DNA of 64,000 bases, from the NCBI RefSeq assembly GCF_958295425.1, contig NC_081142.1, positions 13,006,324 to 13,070,323 on the forward strand, given 5' to 3'. Shown in pieces: positions 11,998 to 25,639 of this stretch (positions within the stretch are counted from its first letter, which is position 1; each line of letters starts with the position of its first letter). The translations under genes were made by a program, and so were the position numbers. The notes below the pieces were generated by a model that worked only from the letters and a program-made list of their open reading frames with translations, was not told the DNA's origin and made no database searches. Source of the stretch: Solea solea. Lineage: Eukaryota; Chordata; Actinopteri; Pleuronectiformes; Soleidae.

Positions 11998-14856
11998 CTC
12001 AGGCACTGCTCCTCACAATAACAGCCCCGACATTGTGCCCTGACGTAGGCTGCACAGCCTATGCCCAGGCCCCTGAGGGCCATGCATGGAATAGTTGCTG
12101 TCACAACGAGTTGGCTTTTCATTTGTTTTCTAACCAGAAGAGAAGAGGTGGTGCAGCTGAGAGCAACAATGGAACATCTCCCAGGAGAGAGTCAAGACTG
12201 ATTTCCTTCTCTTTTCCACAAGATCAGATATGTAACTTATCCAAGTCTGGAGAGGCAGGAGCTTATTTTACCCATTTCATCAGAGTTTTAAAAGCTAAAT
12301 AATGGAGCGGGATGAATTGTAGTGTTTTTTTTGCGGTATATAAATAGTGTTATTTCTACTCTTTAAGGAAAAAGTAATGTCTTTACGTCTGCATGTTAAA
12401 TCACAGAGACAAGTGTTTTTTTTTTCTTCAGTTTAAAGAGGGGATCTGAAGAAAGATTGAGCAAAGGCAGGGAGAATGAGTTGGCAGGCGAACACAGTGG
12501 CCAGTGGCCTCAGGAGAAAAGGCAGATGTGTTCAATTTATCACAGTGGCAGGAGAGAGGTGGGAGACAGACAGAGAAGCCCAGCAGGTCCCTCTGTGTTT
12601 CTTTGGAGCTATTGTCTGTAATTATACGTGCCTTAGGGTGGAATAAGGACAAGTGTTTAAAACCTGGATTGGAAATTCTAAAAGATTACATAACTGCAGA
12701 TTACATAAAACACTAATGATGCACCTTCTGCCAACTACAAAAACAACCTCTTACATGGCACAAGTTTCATGTTGCACGTGCTCGTACGCAGACCGAGTCG
12801 GGTAGGTATAACAACAGAATGATTGATTAGTGAAGCAGAGGGAGTGTCTTGCATCGACACAAACAAACAGGACGCCGAAAACTCCCAACGAATTGCTGAC
12901 ATAATGGTTTATTTTTCTGCATTACCTCAATTCTTCCTCAGAATCCTAACGTGGTACACTTCATGCCAGAACACGAGGCAGAACAGGATTTTACACCAAT
13001 TAGCCTCCTGATGTGCCTCACTATTCAAGTGTGCAGTGTCAACAAAGTGACCCCCGCGACAAAGGCTTTAGCCATTGCTGGTGGACATTGCTTCCTCCCT
13101 CCCCCAGGTCGGTTCATACAAGATAGCGAGATGAAAACCTCGTGCAAGGCAAGGCAGTGACCTGTCCCCCATTGATGAGCCCCATACCTGTCTGGCTGAT
13201 CATAACCTGCAGCAAGGATTAAAAACGTCTGAATTCCTTGAATGTCTCAAGCCAGCATTCAGGGAGCTGTCAGTGTCAATCCAGTGTGCAAGGCTATACT
13301 TTGACAGCTGTCCAAGTAATTAGCAGTTGCACATTAAGCTCATCTCGTCACATGAAAGAATACACTTCAATACAATTAGAAGTACAGACTGCGGGCATCA
13401 TTTGACAACTACACGCAATGGGTGGCAAAGTTTCTTCCGTTTCCGAATTACTAGCCTTTTACATGCAATGCATTTGTTTTCTATGACAATTATCAGCTCT
13501 TTGTCATTAGGGCGCCTTTGATTCAAAGGGCCTTCACTTATTTACACTAAACAACGCCAACGCACTGTTCCTTGCATGTGTGATTTAAGAAGGTCCACTG
13601 GCGGCATGAAAGCAGAAAAAGTCGAATCCCAAAGAAAGATGATTCTAGCCTTGAACAGGCTGTGAATATGACTTTACATCTCTTCACATTATCAGCTATA
13701 AGCGATAATTTCAATTCACCATAGCTTCCTTCTTCTTCTTTTTTTTACATATGTATATTTGCAGCCTGCAATCCGCCCCTTTCACTGCCTTACACACAGA
13801 CGCTCCCTCAGTCAGGTCTGATAGTATTGCTTGACTGCCTTCAGCATACAAATCATATTTCACAGTTTCTGAAGTTTTACGGTGCAACTTTAAACGTTTA
13901 AAATAATAAAACAAAAGCTCAATCATCAGACATTGAGGAGCTGGTTGCAGCGGTTCATCATTCTTTCCAACAAATGTACTTGCAGGACAATCATTGTCTC
14001 AACATCGGTTAGACATGTTAATTACAGAGCACACTATTTGTGCTTGTTTTTATTTTGTCCTCCCACACCTGGCAGCGTCGCCAAGAGTCATCTGCATCAT
14101 GCATCCGCTGTAACGCCACACTTTATATATGTTGTAGTTGGCACCGTGCCCAGCATTTGAAGGTGAGTCAGTGTTTGCTTTAAAAGGCAAATGACAGTTT
14201 TCAGCAAAGCTTAAGGGTTTGTTCACACAGGGATCCAGTCTGGGAGTTTGACGACTGAATAGTTCAATGTTACCTTTAGACCTTGTCACGGCAGTAGTGC
14301 CGTGCCAACACCTTTTTATTTTAATTAGTTGTTGTAAGCTTAAAATGAAAACACACAGCATCAAAAGGTGAACACATTCCACAACATGATTTGCTTTGAC
14401 AGCCATCCTTTGCTATAATATGATCGCTGAAGGATTCTTGGAAAAGAGTTGATTTTGCACATGCTTATTAACTTGTGGATCGTACATTAATTGGCAACCT
14501 GATTGCTGAGCCGTAATCCAGTGCTGATAGGCTTTACAGATGCAGGCATTTCTGGAAGACGGACACAATAGCTCTCCTTGGGATTTTTCTTATTGAGATC
14601 AGAGTTTGCTGGATCCAAGTCTGTCGATTGGCAAGACAACAAATCCAGCTTGTCCCTTCTGTTCGCTCTTTAGCCCTTATTAAAACAGTTGTCTGCATTC
14701 TGAGAGGATGCTGCATGCACGTTCTGATTACTGGATGGATTGCTCAAGATTCTGGCAACCAGCCATTCTGTGGAAATGGGAGTTCTGACAAAAGTCATTA
14801 AGCCTACAAAAATGTTAACCAACACTCAGTCCATATGTAGTGAACGGCAGCTTGGT
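11998..14856. other. Non-coding block, one candidate regulatory stretch
   Basis: No gene is supported. About 13165-13335 is unique and repeat-free, contains CAAGTAATTAGCAG, and looks like a conserved non-coding element; this is only an impression. The rest shows nothing recognisable. Confidence 0.4.
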
Positions 14857-14859
14857 ATA

Positions 14860-14937
<78 letters not shown>

Positions 14938-14940
14938 TAC

Positions 14941-14983
<43 letters not shown>

Positions 14984-14986
14984 TAC

Positions 14987-15023
<37 letters not shown>

Positions 15024-15032
15024 TAGATATAC
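14857..15032. repeat. Long (GT)n-(TA)n microsatellite
   Basis: Starts with (GT)5-6 and continues as a TA array of more than 150 bases with scattered ACAT, GATA and CGTA interruptions. It is self-complementary and cruciform-prone, and likely length-variable and hard to assemble. Tyr-Ile repeat open frames over it are artefacts. Confidence 0.97.
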
Positions 15033-16039
15033 TATATTTTATTTAGAGTAACTGTGTTTTATTGGTGGGTAAGTCTCGGTAGGGAATATTTCAAAGGCTC
15101 AGCAGAAAAAAAGCAGCCTTGTAATGATCTCCAATATTACGTCCTCCGAACCACTACAGATTTTCTGTGTGAAGGTTGAGAGCTATAAGGGAAGCAAAGG
15201 TTTCCTGGTCAATAAAAAAAATGTCCTGTCATGTCATGTCTTGAGCTATATTAGATTCAACTTTCTACTAAGATCTCTGCCAGTTTCAGAGTGTTTTTTT
15301 TTTTTTTTTAAGATTGAATGCAGGACATTGGTGAAAAAAAAACGTTGAAAGCACTTAGTCTTTATTAGTATGTTCCTTGTTGCCTAACACACATTAGCTT
15401 AAATGGGGTCAGCTATTGTTCGTAAACAACCAGTTTCCAACCCTGAAGTTGGGTGAAAACTGAACCGAATGGACCATAACAAATTAAAGCTTCACACACT
15501 TTATTTGTGTGAGTGCTGGAGAGTCGAGATTTTAAAACACTGATGGACGTTAATGGGATCTGAACAACTGGAAAACTGACAGAAAATATTTTGAAATCAT
15601 TTTTAAAGACGATGAGATGAAGGGAAAAGATTAAACTGAGTCGCTGATGTTGCTTCAAATTTTCAGTCAAGCACCACACATCTAAACGAGGAGGATGATA
15701 CATTAACAATAGGCGAGTTCAAGTCCATGACATGTTTAAAAAAGAGATCCCACTTCCAACCTTCCTGCTTCTAATTTCATATGCCCTTCGCCATTCCCTC
15801 ATTGGACTGTTTCACATGTTTTTAACGCCTTTTGTTCTCTGTGGTGTCGCCAAGCACGACGCATGTGACAAATACATCTGTGTAAGTCCCTTTTGACACC
15901 AAGATGCAAAACTTCGTTAAAACCATCTATAGAGCCACATATGAACTGGCATGTTTCATCCTCAGCACTGAAAACGGAGAATTATTTCCTCCTGTATTCC
16001 TTTCATCTGCATGCTTTTTTCCTCTCATCAGCCAGCGAG
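15033..16039. other. Non-coding block
   Basis: No gene or recognised repeat. A T run lies at 15294-15309. Confidence 0.45.
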
Positions 16040-16066
16040 CACACACACACACACACACACACACAC
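16040..16066. repeat. (CA)13 microsatellite
   Basis: Pure CA dinucleotide run. Confidence 0.95.
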
Positions 16067-18540
16067 GTGTATTCTGTCACAGAGCCAGTGACAGCCACAC
16101 AGGCATAATATACTCACTACAGATGAAAAATAAAACAAACCCGAGTGACATGACGGATAGCTTTATGGTCAGTCTCATGAATTGTCAACAACTCTGTGGT
16201 TTTGAAAATCACCATAAGGCAACAGACAGTGGAAAAATGCTTGTTGATAATGAGACATTCTCCATCAAACCCATGTCATCGGCATATAAGCAGTTGTATC
16301 AATATCGGATTTCTTCTGTTTTATTTTCATTCATCTCTTTAACATGAATCCAATTATTATATGAGAAAATTATTATTAAAATCATACCAAACTTCCCTTT
16401 TACCAGGAGCACAAAGCATGTCTTTAGGTGGGTTCACAACAAAGAAGTCAATGTCAAATATCTGTCAATCACCACAACACTGTCAGGCTGAAAATACAGA
16501 GGCAGTATTAAACGTGGGCACCTGGTTTTGCTTTGGGAGCAAACTGGGAATGATGTATAATTGACAGGAGTTTCGTTGTGAGGGGGGAAAAAAAAGAAAG
16601 AAATGTGTTTTTCTACACAATCCGATTTCTTGGAATAAGTCAAGAAGTAGATTTCACACTTCTCAGTGGATTTGACTCACACTTCTCAGAGTCAGAAGGT
16701 GAGAATTGCTAAAATGGTGAAATGATCATTTAGCCGTTTAAATGTTATCACAAGATACAATAACTATGTTATGACGACAAAAGGTGGGACATAAATTCAC
16801 AACTTTGCACTTCATAATTAATAGTGGGCTTGCACTTGCTCTTTCGCTCAGGTGTCTATGTCGGCGTGCATATTTTCAGGTCTCCCCTTAAGTGCTAAAC
16901 CCTGCAACATCGAGATGAAAGGGCACTTGGTGCCGTTGTTTTTGCTTGGTGTTGCATTACCAGAGAATGGGGCTCTTCTAATCGTTTCAATCATGGACTG
17001 TTATTGAAGTGTCAAACCCTTTGCGGCTCTATTTTCCCATCTGTGATAATGTTTTTACCTTCTGGAATTCATTTTGACTTTGGAAAGTCACAGGGACTTG
17101 TCACACCCAGTCACACCTGCCAGCTATCATTGTGCGTGCCTTTATTCTTTGAACGGAACATACAGAGTATAGGCTAGTTTGTCTGAGAGTGAATGGGATT
17201 TTCGTTGACAAAGCAAGACAATAAAACATCTATTTATTAAATGTTTACACCATATTTTCAATTAAGCAATTTTAAAAATCCCCATTTTCCTCTATGATTC
17301 ACTACAGAACCTGAAATGACCATGTCAGTTGATGGGACAGCACTTGACGTATCACCTTAAACAGCATCACTGCCATCCCCATTCCTCTAATTTACCTTGG
17401 GGTTCACAGTCTCTGATATTTGGCAATATTTGATTGGTCCATAGTCTATCTGCAACTCACAGGGGGGAAAAGTAGGACAACAGTGGTGTGGCTTACAATG
17501 TCGCGCCAGTTACCAATGCATCCAGCCAACTCTGATGTGAATGATACTGGCACAGTGGCCTCTAATCCATTCATCTGGCCCTTGAGCATGCATCCACACA
17601 CCAATCTATCCTTCAACACACCCATCCATGCATCCACAGCACATATTGTTCGCCGTTTTATCAATTTTTACAACAAACCGCTTCTTTTGTTTGCGGAGGT
17701 GGAGTGCATCGCTGTCATTACCCCCATCTTTGAACGGCTGCCCCCATGCCAGCTTATTTCCCGCCAATAAAAAGGCACCAGCTCTCAGACACATTGTCTG
17801 AATCCTGCCACTGGAGTAGGAATGCCAGCTTTATGCACGTCGAGCCTTTGGGCATCAGGATTGGGTTTCCCCAGACCGCCTTGTCAAAGGATTAGCATAC
17901 ACTGTGATCATCGGGAACGCCGAACCGGTTGTCATCTTTTCTCTGTTGCCACTGCTGCTGCACGATTGCATTCCTTTGTACTTCTTTCACAATTGGGGAA
18001 ATTTTGCTAAATACGTGGCAGCAGTCACACTGTATTCCCACTTTCCTTAACCCCGTTTCCCCCTCCCTTGTTCCACATCCCCCATTCCTGCTTTCTCTCT
18101 CGCTCTCTCTCCTTCTCCATAACTTCCTCCTCTCTTCTTCAGCTATGTGTTGATGAGCCTGAGCACTTTTTTTTTCTTTTTCCGGGGAAGGAAGAGGGAT
18201 TATGCTAAGCCCTAACTCGGGGAGACCAGCCTTATCTTGCCTGTAGCAGCTCCGTGCACCAGAGAAAAACAGACTAGAAGAGAGCACAGCTACAGGCCAG
18301 GAGAAGACAGTAGGGGGAGAAACAGATTGGTACTGCCAGTAATACAGAACAATTCCATGTTTTCCTACATTGTTGGCACATTTGGCCACCTTTAGCCCCA
18401 TTTCTTACATGGTTAAATTACAATTGGTTGTCAAAGTTATTGTGAAAATGGAGGTATTTGCATACAAACTGGAATTTTATCGTGGTTTTTTTTTCCTCTT
18501 TCTTATGAGGCTTTCTACTTGCCTCAATCAGTAGATTACC
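16067..18540. other. Non-coding block
   Basis: No gene is supported. A 13-bp direct repeat TCACACTTCTCAG occurs at 16654-16666 and 16677-16689. 18040-18175 is pyrimidine-rich. The long minus-strand open frame over 17892-18401 is Ser/Arg/Glu-rich, from this low-complexity tract. Confidence 0.45.
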
Positions 18541-18544
18541 ATTT

Positions 18545-18900
18545 ACTCTGCTGCAGAATGACAACGTTCCCCAGGTGATTCAGACTTCCGATCTCCCCCA
18601 AAATGCCCCTCATCAGATCACTTCATTGAGCCAGACCCTGCTCCATTTTAGGGTATCAACAATTATGGCTGCATTATACTCAATTATGGCCATTCTAATT
18701 AAAGTCCCATCCCCTGATCCATTTCCTGAACGAAACATTCTTCTTCTACCTCAGTCCTGAGACAATGGGCCATGCCTCAATAGGGAACAAGGCCCCACTG
18801 TAAGCAGGCTGCTGGCCTATTCACCTGGCCTAATTATCCTAACCCTATGGGGGACTGTGCTCTTGGGAAAGGCCGTTGCTCTGGGGGCTGGTGGCAAGCT
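18545..18900. promoter_or_regulatory. Candidate conserved non-coding element
   Basis: A unique segment with repeated homeodomain-type cores: CAACAATTATGG, TCAATTATGGCC, TCTAATTAAAG and CCTAATTATCC, all between about 18655 and 18840. It lacks simple repeats and coding potential. Dense, evenly spaced AATTA cores in moderate-GC sequence are typical of developmental enhancers in vertebrates. Conservation is not tested. Confidence 0.4.
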
Positions 18901-20440
18901 CAAATTTCCCTTCCTGGTGACAAGAAAGGCATCCACACAAGGATGAATAGGAAAACAATAGTCATGACATCAGTATTAAATTCCAGGAGGTAAATATAAT
19001 TATTGGTATACCAAAGTATATGCTTATTGCACACACATCTCAGTGGCTGCCAGGGTCTGAGGCGCTCAAGACTTGAGACTTGAACTTGTTAAAAGTAACA
19101 GATCATTTGGGGGAGGGTTAACTCAAACATCAGTTATGAATAGCATTAGCCCTTTGTCAGTGTGTTGTTGTCTGACTCCATTTAGTTCTGTATCATCAGC
19201 AAGCTTCGCTAAGACAGCCACAACAGCAGATTAGCTGGAACTTGTGGGGCACTAGAGCAAACAGAATCAAAGCCTCCATAAACCATAGGACAAGGTCAAG
19301 AAACCAAGCAAGAACTTGGTCTTTGCGAGATGCCAGAAAGTCCAGTGGGCAAAAGAAAAGCACTACTGATAAAACTTAAAACCTTTGCACTATGTCCCTC
19401 ATACATTACGGTATGACTCAGTGGACTCAGTAATTACATGGTTAACTGCAACAAACGATGGCTCTTAAATGGTTATTATCACCATTACGTATTTAGGGAA
19501 CTCTGCTTTGTTTTTGTATGAGGAATATAAAACTTGAAACATGTTACTCAATACCAGGGTTGCTTTTATTTTAAGGTTAGAATGATATTATGAAGACATT
19601 AACATTTTTTTTTTTTTTTTTTTTTAAAACATACAATATCTGTTGGAGAGTTGATGTGTAAAACACAATCTTGGAATGACCTGAGAGGTCCTGGGGTTAT
19701 TAGAAGGCCAGGGTGGAGTATCAGAGGGGGGAGGTAAAGGGCAACAAAGCCTCTTTCTTCACTCTTCCTCCTGATCCTATCACCCCATTCCTTGGCCGAG
19801 GAGATGAAAGACTAGTCTGTAATTGGAGAGGAGGGAGCAAGTGGAAGTAATGAGAAAGTAAAAAAGCGAATGGGACAGAGAGTGCTTGAGCAGTAGGTAT
19901 GGGAGAGTGAAAGAGAAAATGCCTTTTGATTTCCTCAAATTAAGTGAATAAGAACAGCGCAGCCTCACTCCTTCATCAGGACAGTTTGATTGACAGTGTA
20001 GCAACATGAGGCTTTCAGCTGTAATAACTTCCCTTTGTGAGTAGAACTCAACGCTTTGTCTTCCTTGTTGGTGGCGCCCCGGTCCCAGCGATTGGCCTTG
20101 ACTTATTATGACTGTCTTTTGTCCTTCAAGAGCTGTGGGAGACTTGACTTGCCCTTTCGTCTGTCATCAGAATAGTGATCCCATACTGGGACCATTCCCC
20201 AGTCATGGGAATGCTGAAATAACCAAGGACAAGGCCAGCGCATGTAGTCTCCTGTGATACTGTAAAACACATGGTGTTGCAATTACCATAATGTTTTGTT
20301 TGGTCTTTAAAAAATCATGAATGATTCATGGATAATTGTCTGACTGCCTTTGTTGCTCTTAAGTCAAAATGTGTGGCACTTTTTTTCTTTTTGTCATTTA
20401 AGACAAACAATATCTGCACTTCAATTGTTTTTTTCACGAC
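18901..20440. other. Non-coding block
   Basis: No gene is supported. A T run lies at 19606-19625. About 20035-20250 is unique and contains a perfect 7-bp inverted repeat (CATTCCC/GGGAATG, near 20195-20215). Confidence 0.4.
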
Positions 20441-20444
20441 GCCT

Positions 20445-20835
20445 GTTGTGACGAGTGTTTTGTTTCCTGGGTGTCTGTTTCCTCATCGTTTCCCCTCCAC
20501 TTCATGGTGTCTGTCAAATTCCCTTACATGGCCTCATGCTCATCCCCTGCACCTCGTCGACTCATCACAGCTTCTTCGTGATAAGAGCTGCTGCTTTCCA
20601 CATTCTCTTCGCCAGATTGTTTGCACAGAGTGCTAGTATTTTTGGTTTTCTTCACCGCCTGCCCAAGACTCAGCTACCTACCCTCATCCTGCTCCTGTTC
20701 AAAGAATCCCCCCGGAGCAACCGGCATCATTCTCAAGCTTCTCCAGCCTCAGTAACAAGCTTTATTTGAACTGTTTCCTGTGTCTGAGTCTGCTTTGGGT
20801 CCTGAGTTTAGCTCTGAGGAACAGTTTCAGTAACA
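20445..20835 (+). mobile_element. Ty3/Gypsy-like LTR fragment or solo LTR
   Basis: The 3' part reads TTATTTGAACTGTTTCC, then CTGAGTCTGCTTTGGGTCC, and the middle has CGCCAGATTGTTTGCAC. I recall this order of motifs from the R-U5 part of fish Gypsy LTRs. The start is placed at TGTTGTGACGAG and the end near AGTAACA; both are estimates. I saw no internal gag/pol sequence or second LTR, so a solo LTR or fragment is most likely. Confidence 0.5.
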
Positions 20836-23800
20836 TAAAGTCCTAAACTTTAATTTAAACAGTAGATATCTGCAGTAGATATATATATATTTCACCTTGA
20901 CAAACTCACAATGGTTGACCAAGACTGAATGAGACTCCATTGAGGCACCTGGCTTGAGTACATAAACACATATAACATCCATAAAGCGCTGCCTCTTTTA
21001 CTCTCTTAACTATGTGACCTTGCAACCTCTGCAATCTCTAAAGCACCCCTACAATATGTCTTCTCTCTTAAAGAAAGCTTTTAAAATAAACCCTTAAAAC
21101 ATAAAAACAATGTGCGGAACAGAGACCCATAACTGGTTAGGGATTTTAGTTCTTGTCGTCACATTTGAATGACCAAACAGTGGATTATTTTGCTGGGGAA
21201 GATTCATTTTTGCCTCTTACTGCTTCTATACGAGGGGGAATGTCTTCTATTATCCAGTTGGAATTTTTAAGGAGGGACCTGGGTGCTTATCTTTGGCTCA
21301 AATCTGCAAAGCTGGGGTCTCCTGTTCCCTCACCCTGCCTTCATAAAGTATGGCAATAAAAGAGCTGTTAACCCCACCCACTCATACCAAGTCATACACC
21401 TGGCCACATCTCGGGCCAAATATTTTAAATAAAAAAACTGCTTCTAAGCAGAGAGCGGACTAGGTGGGAACGCAGAGGAAGCTTAAATATTATGAGGTAA
21501 AGATGGGAGAAATTAAACTGGGACAGGGGGTCATGGGTGTAGAGGAAAAGCCGAAAGAATGATGATAAAAATAATAGATAAAAAAAAAAAATTCGGGTGG
21601 GAACACTTTTTGGGGGGGAAGTACCAAATATGGCACGTGTTAGGTAAGGTGTGCTGAAACCTTGTTTCCCTTGACACAATAGCTACATTCTGTAAGCCAG
21701 GCAATGCAGACAGCACTCCAGAGACTACCTGACTACCTGGTGAGGTGTGCGTTCACTACTGGTGTGTAATAAGGATGGGTTAAATGCAGCGGGCAAATGC
21801 AGTAATTGGTGCGTACACGTGCAAAAAATGATTAATTCTAATTCTCTGCTCAACTCCGCACAACCTGGTACTGCGGTGTCTTGCAGCAGTGCTGGGAAAT
21901 GCATGCATTTTCATGGAATTGTCTTGTGAGCCGCATGGCGCAGAAAGAAGTACCCAATAAAAAGAAATGTGAAAGGTTTTCAGAGAACATGTGGAGGATA
22001 AAGTGGTAGAAAATGAGCGAGTGGGTGAGTTGATATCAACGTATTTCTTTATTTATTCATCGAAGACTGCAGCCAACTCAAATTTTTTTTGCAAACTCTT
22101 CTCTACAAATTTGTCCAGGAATAAGTGTTTTCACGAGGCAGCACGATGCGCCAAGGCAGCGGCACAGGCAAAGCAAGGGCAGTGGATGACATGGGAGGGA
22201 GTGTAAGGAGCCTGTAATGGTTTGCCTGAGTTAGCCGCCCACAGTGCCTGAAATCACATTCTCTACATACAGTACATCAAGCACAACACCCACATACACA
22301 TGCAGTCACACAGGCTATTTAGTCGCGAGTGTGCCCCCTTGACTTTGAGCGTGACATGGGTGAAATACTATTTCTCCCAACCCGCAAAGAAATTGGCTCT
22401 TTTCCACCTGGCCACCCTTCTCATTTCCATTTAGCCATCTTCACATCCTATCAAGTTGAATGTTAAAATGTAATTACCTCTGAACAGCTTGAACTATCAA
22501 GAGGGGCAGTGGCAAAGTTATAGGGAGCCACTGGAAAGAAGAAGAAGGAAAAAAAACAACAACGTAGAGTCACGACAGGTATTTCCTCCTGGGCCAAACT
22601 GAAATGAACATGGAAATGAATGTTTGAAATGTGTTCAGCGCGCAGGGGGAAGACAGAAGGCGCTTGAATAAAGAGCGTGCATCTGCGCAAAAGAGGTAAT
22701 TATTCTGTGACTCCTTCACCTGTGACGAGAGGCTTAGGCGAGTGGGGGGCGTCTCAAAGGAGGACACCGTGGGTCGAGAAACAGAGGGAGGGGGGTTGGC
22801 GGCTGCTGCTACCAGAAAGCAATTTGCCCTGACTTCCACAGTGATACTATAAGCCCTTTAAGACTTTGTGTGCCCTCTCACTCTTTTGTCTTTTACACCG
22901 GCTCTGCAGCCTTTGGTATTTGTCCACATGGCTGCATGTGAGGTGAGTAAGGGAGGAGATAGTGGTCAAGGTGAAAGCGGCAAACACCACTCAGTCTTTG
23001 CTTGCTATGGTACAGAGTCAGTGCAGAGGCACATCTATTTTCCTGACGTGTCACCGATCAATAACAATCTGTCTGCGCTTCAGTATAAAAAGATATCTCT
23101 GGAGCAAAGGAAGCGTGTGGGAGTTAGGCAGGTAGAGAGAGTTCTTTGCCAAAAAAAGGTCACGGTGGTTTGAACTTGTGACCTACGACTCATGCTCGAG
23201 GCCATCTCATTCAGTTAGAGAGCACACTCCAGTCACAGTCCAAGACACAGAGGCAGAAGATCCCCACGCACTGCACACAGACCAGAATTCAACACTCACG
23301 TGCGCCTACTTTGTGTTACTCTGGGTGATCATCTCGATAGCCTCCGCGTAATTCCCTGTTCCTCTTTGACTTCAGAGGAGAACCCAATTAAAAGACACTA
23401 TCTTGCAATGATTAAGAATTCTATAACCTTGATAAATCCATTGAAGAGACACAATCTGACAAAATCTCATGATAAACACAGGTGCGGGTTTTAAAAATGC
23501 TGTTTTTTGAAGAAAAGCGGAGTCTTACAATAAGTTCAGCGGATTCATTTCACTGACATTGTTACCAGCATGGACTTAATTCCATTTACCCTCAGTCCCT
23601 GTGCAGTACTCATGCTCCATAAACCTGATTCGCTGTCCTGCTCCGAGTACGGTTACATATGATGTCATGATACCATTATCAGTCAATTACATTACAGGGC
23701 AATTGCCTCTGACATATTGGCTATTCAAAACAATCACCAACATCCACTGGGGCCAGTTTTACAGCCAAGCTTGGAGTGCATATATTGTATTAGGTTTTTA

Positions 23801-25030
23801 TTTTTCAAAAAACTGAACCTTGCTTGAGTTTATGTACCATAGCAAGACTCTAAAAAAAAATCTAAACTGGCCAGCATATGAATATATAAATATACATATA
23901 AAAAAAATGCAGGTCATTTGATAAAAATGACGCATGGCTGTGAAGTCATCTTCATACAGTGTCACCCACACGCACAGAAAAATCTTACAAATGTAAGGCT
24001 GAAAACTGACAGGCGTATTAAGAGTGACAGACACTAAGACAGTGATAACAGACGGGGTTCAGCTCAGAGACAGAAAATACTGCCTCGCAGTTAATCAGAG
24101 GAGAAAAAATGTAAGACTAAGAGGCAGACATTGCTGCTGGTGACAAGGAGAGTTTTTCTTCTTTTCTTTATTTGACGTCTTTGGAAGACTTTCAGACACG
24201 GGGCACTTGGTTGCAAGTCAAAAGTCCTGTTTTGACTCCAAAGACGAGAGAGAGAGTGAGAGAGAGTGAAATCTGACCCGTTCATCTGAGGAGTGTCAAC
24301 ATAATTTTGTACTTGCGTGAGCGTTCCTTTGTTTGTATGCATGTGTCCACGTTGCATGACCAAATACTTGAGCTCCAGCTTGAGTGTGACAAAGTGCCTG
24401 TTGTGAAGTGTGGGAGCCTGTTTGACTGGACTTTAAAGAAAGCGGACGCTTGTTTATTATATGCGAATATTTGTCAGCGTCGTACACATCTGGACATGCT
24501 CATTTCATCGGACAAGTGTGTGAATAAACCGAGTGTGTGTAGCGATTGTGTAAATACGCAAATTTTTTTTTGCTCAAGTCAGTAAATTCCTGTCTATGTT
24601 TGGATCTGGCTTTTTTCCACGGTTTTATCTTGTTTGCTACTTCTGATGGATGTCAGCCTCCGTCTGCATTTTTAAGATTTATTTTACTGTGCGGGTCCAT
24701 CTGGGTGTCTGCAAGTGTATGTGGGAGGTAGACTGATGCACTGGTATGATGTCTCCATATTAGTCTAGTAGTTTTAGATAAAGGACAGTGTTGCCTGGAT
24801 GTGAGCATATGATTCCGCTCAACCTTTCCAAAAGAGATTTGCATTTCAGGAAGGACTGTAGTTGTGTGAGGCTCTGTGAAATCTCAACACCGTCCTAACA
24901 GCTACAAATCATACGGCCTGGAATTTGCATTGCAACAGCGGTCAGACACTGTTACACAGTGCCGTACAGAGTGCAAGACTTTGTGCATAAACGTCAGTTG
25001 AGTTCACTGCTGACAATTGCAAATTTCCTT
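20836..25030. other. Non-coding block
   Basis: No gene is supported. It holds a short SINE-like tail at 21987-22022 and a small inverted repeat GGTCAC/GTGACC at 23158-23183. GA-rich sequence lies near 24246-24268. No open frame shows a recognisable domain. Confidence 0.4.
21987..22022 (+). mobile_element. SINE tail fragment
   Basis: ATGTGGAGGATAAAGTGG followed by TAGAAAATGAGCGAGTGGG matches, with changes, the 3' tail of the SINE at 34,900-35,048. It ends in GAGT-type rather than GATG-type units. The head is absent. Confidence 0.5.
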
Positions 25031-25031
25031 T

Positions 25032-25345
25032 TTAACCCATTAACACCTGTCAGTCGGGGCTCTTTATTTATTTTTTTTTGCTTAGTTTAACCATAAATTA
25101 AAGACAGAAAATGTCTTGTGAGTAAGTTCTTTTGCCCCGTTTTTAGAGAATAACTTTCAATATTTGGCAGTTATTTACAATGTGCTGCATGTTGAAATAG
25201 TGTATTAACAATTTAAAATGAAGAAAAACATTTTTATTGAGAAAAAAACACTGTAGTTGTACACAAACACCAGATTGTGCGTGTTAAATTTGAAATTTGA
25301 ACAGTATAAAACATATTTAAAATAACATTTGTGTGAGTCTTTAGG
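25032..25345 (+). repeat. Unclassified interspersed repeat, copy A
   Basis: Shares ordered blocks with 59,698-59,960: CAGAAAATGT, CTTTTGCCCCGTTTT, GGCAGTTATTTACA, CACTGTAGTTGTACA, AACACCAG, AACAGTATAAA and TTTAAAATAACATTTGT. Order and spacing are kept across more than 200 bases, so the two are copies of one family. Class unknown; both begin near a TAACCC motif. Confidence 0.7.
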
Positions 25346-25639
25346 TAGTATTTTAAAGGAACTGCATTATTATCAGTTTCTTTGTTTTACTGTTTCACAA
25401 ATATGAAATAATAGAAGTCTAAACTGCTTGGAAGTCATATCATATTTCATATTCCATAAAATAATGTGTAACAGTGTAAACATTCTGGAAGTCCATACAA
25501 TCTGAAGTTGGCCCATGGTTCTCTCTTAAAAGATAGACGGTTCGTTCATAAAACCAAAATCTTAATGAACCGCCTGGATCTTAAAATTGCATTCACAAAA
25601 GAATGTTTGTTGTTCTCCTGTAGCAGAAACTCCTCAGTG
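25346..25639. other. Non-coding AT-rich block
   Basis: No feature recognised. Confidence 0.4.

Noticed and set aside
11736..12302. Open frames of up to 185 codons
   Set aside because: They span the 200-N gap and are open only because ambiguous bases contain no stops.
14740..15046. Open frames encoding Tyr-Ile repeats
   Set aside because: Artefacts of the TA microsatellite.
17892..18401. Longest complete open frame (169 codons, minus strand)
   Set aside because: It reads through pyrimidine-rich low-complexity DNA, giving Ser/Arg/Glu-rich sequence with no domain, splice context or conserved pattern.
23140..23230. tRNA-like segment with GTTCAAACC on one strand and a D-arm-like GTTAGAGAGC on the other
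   Set aside because: The A-box-like and B-box-like parts lie on opposite strands and no cloverleaf can be drawn.
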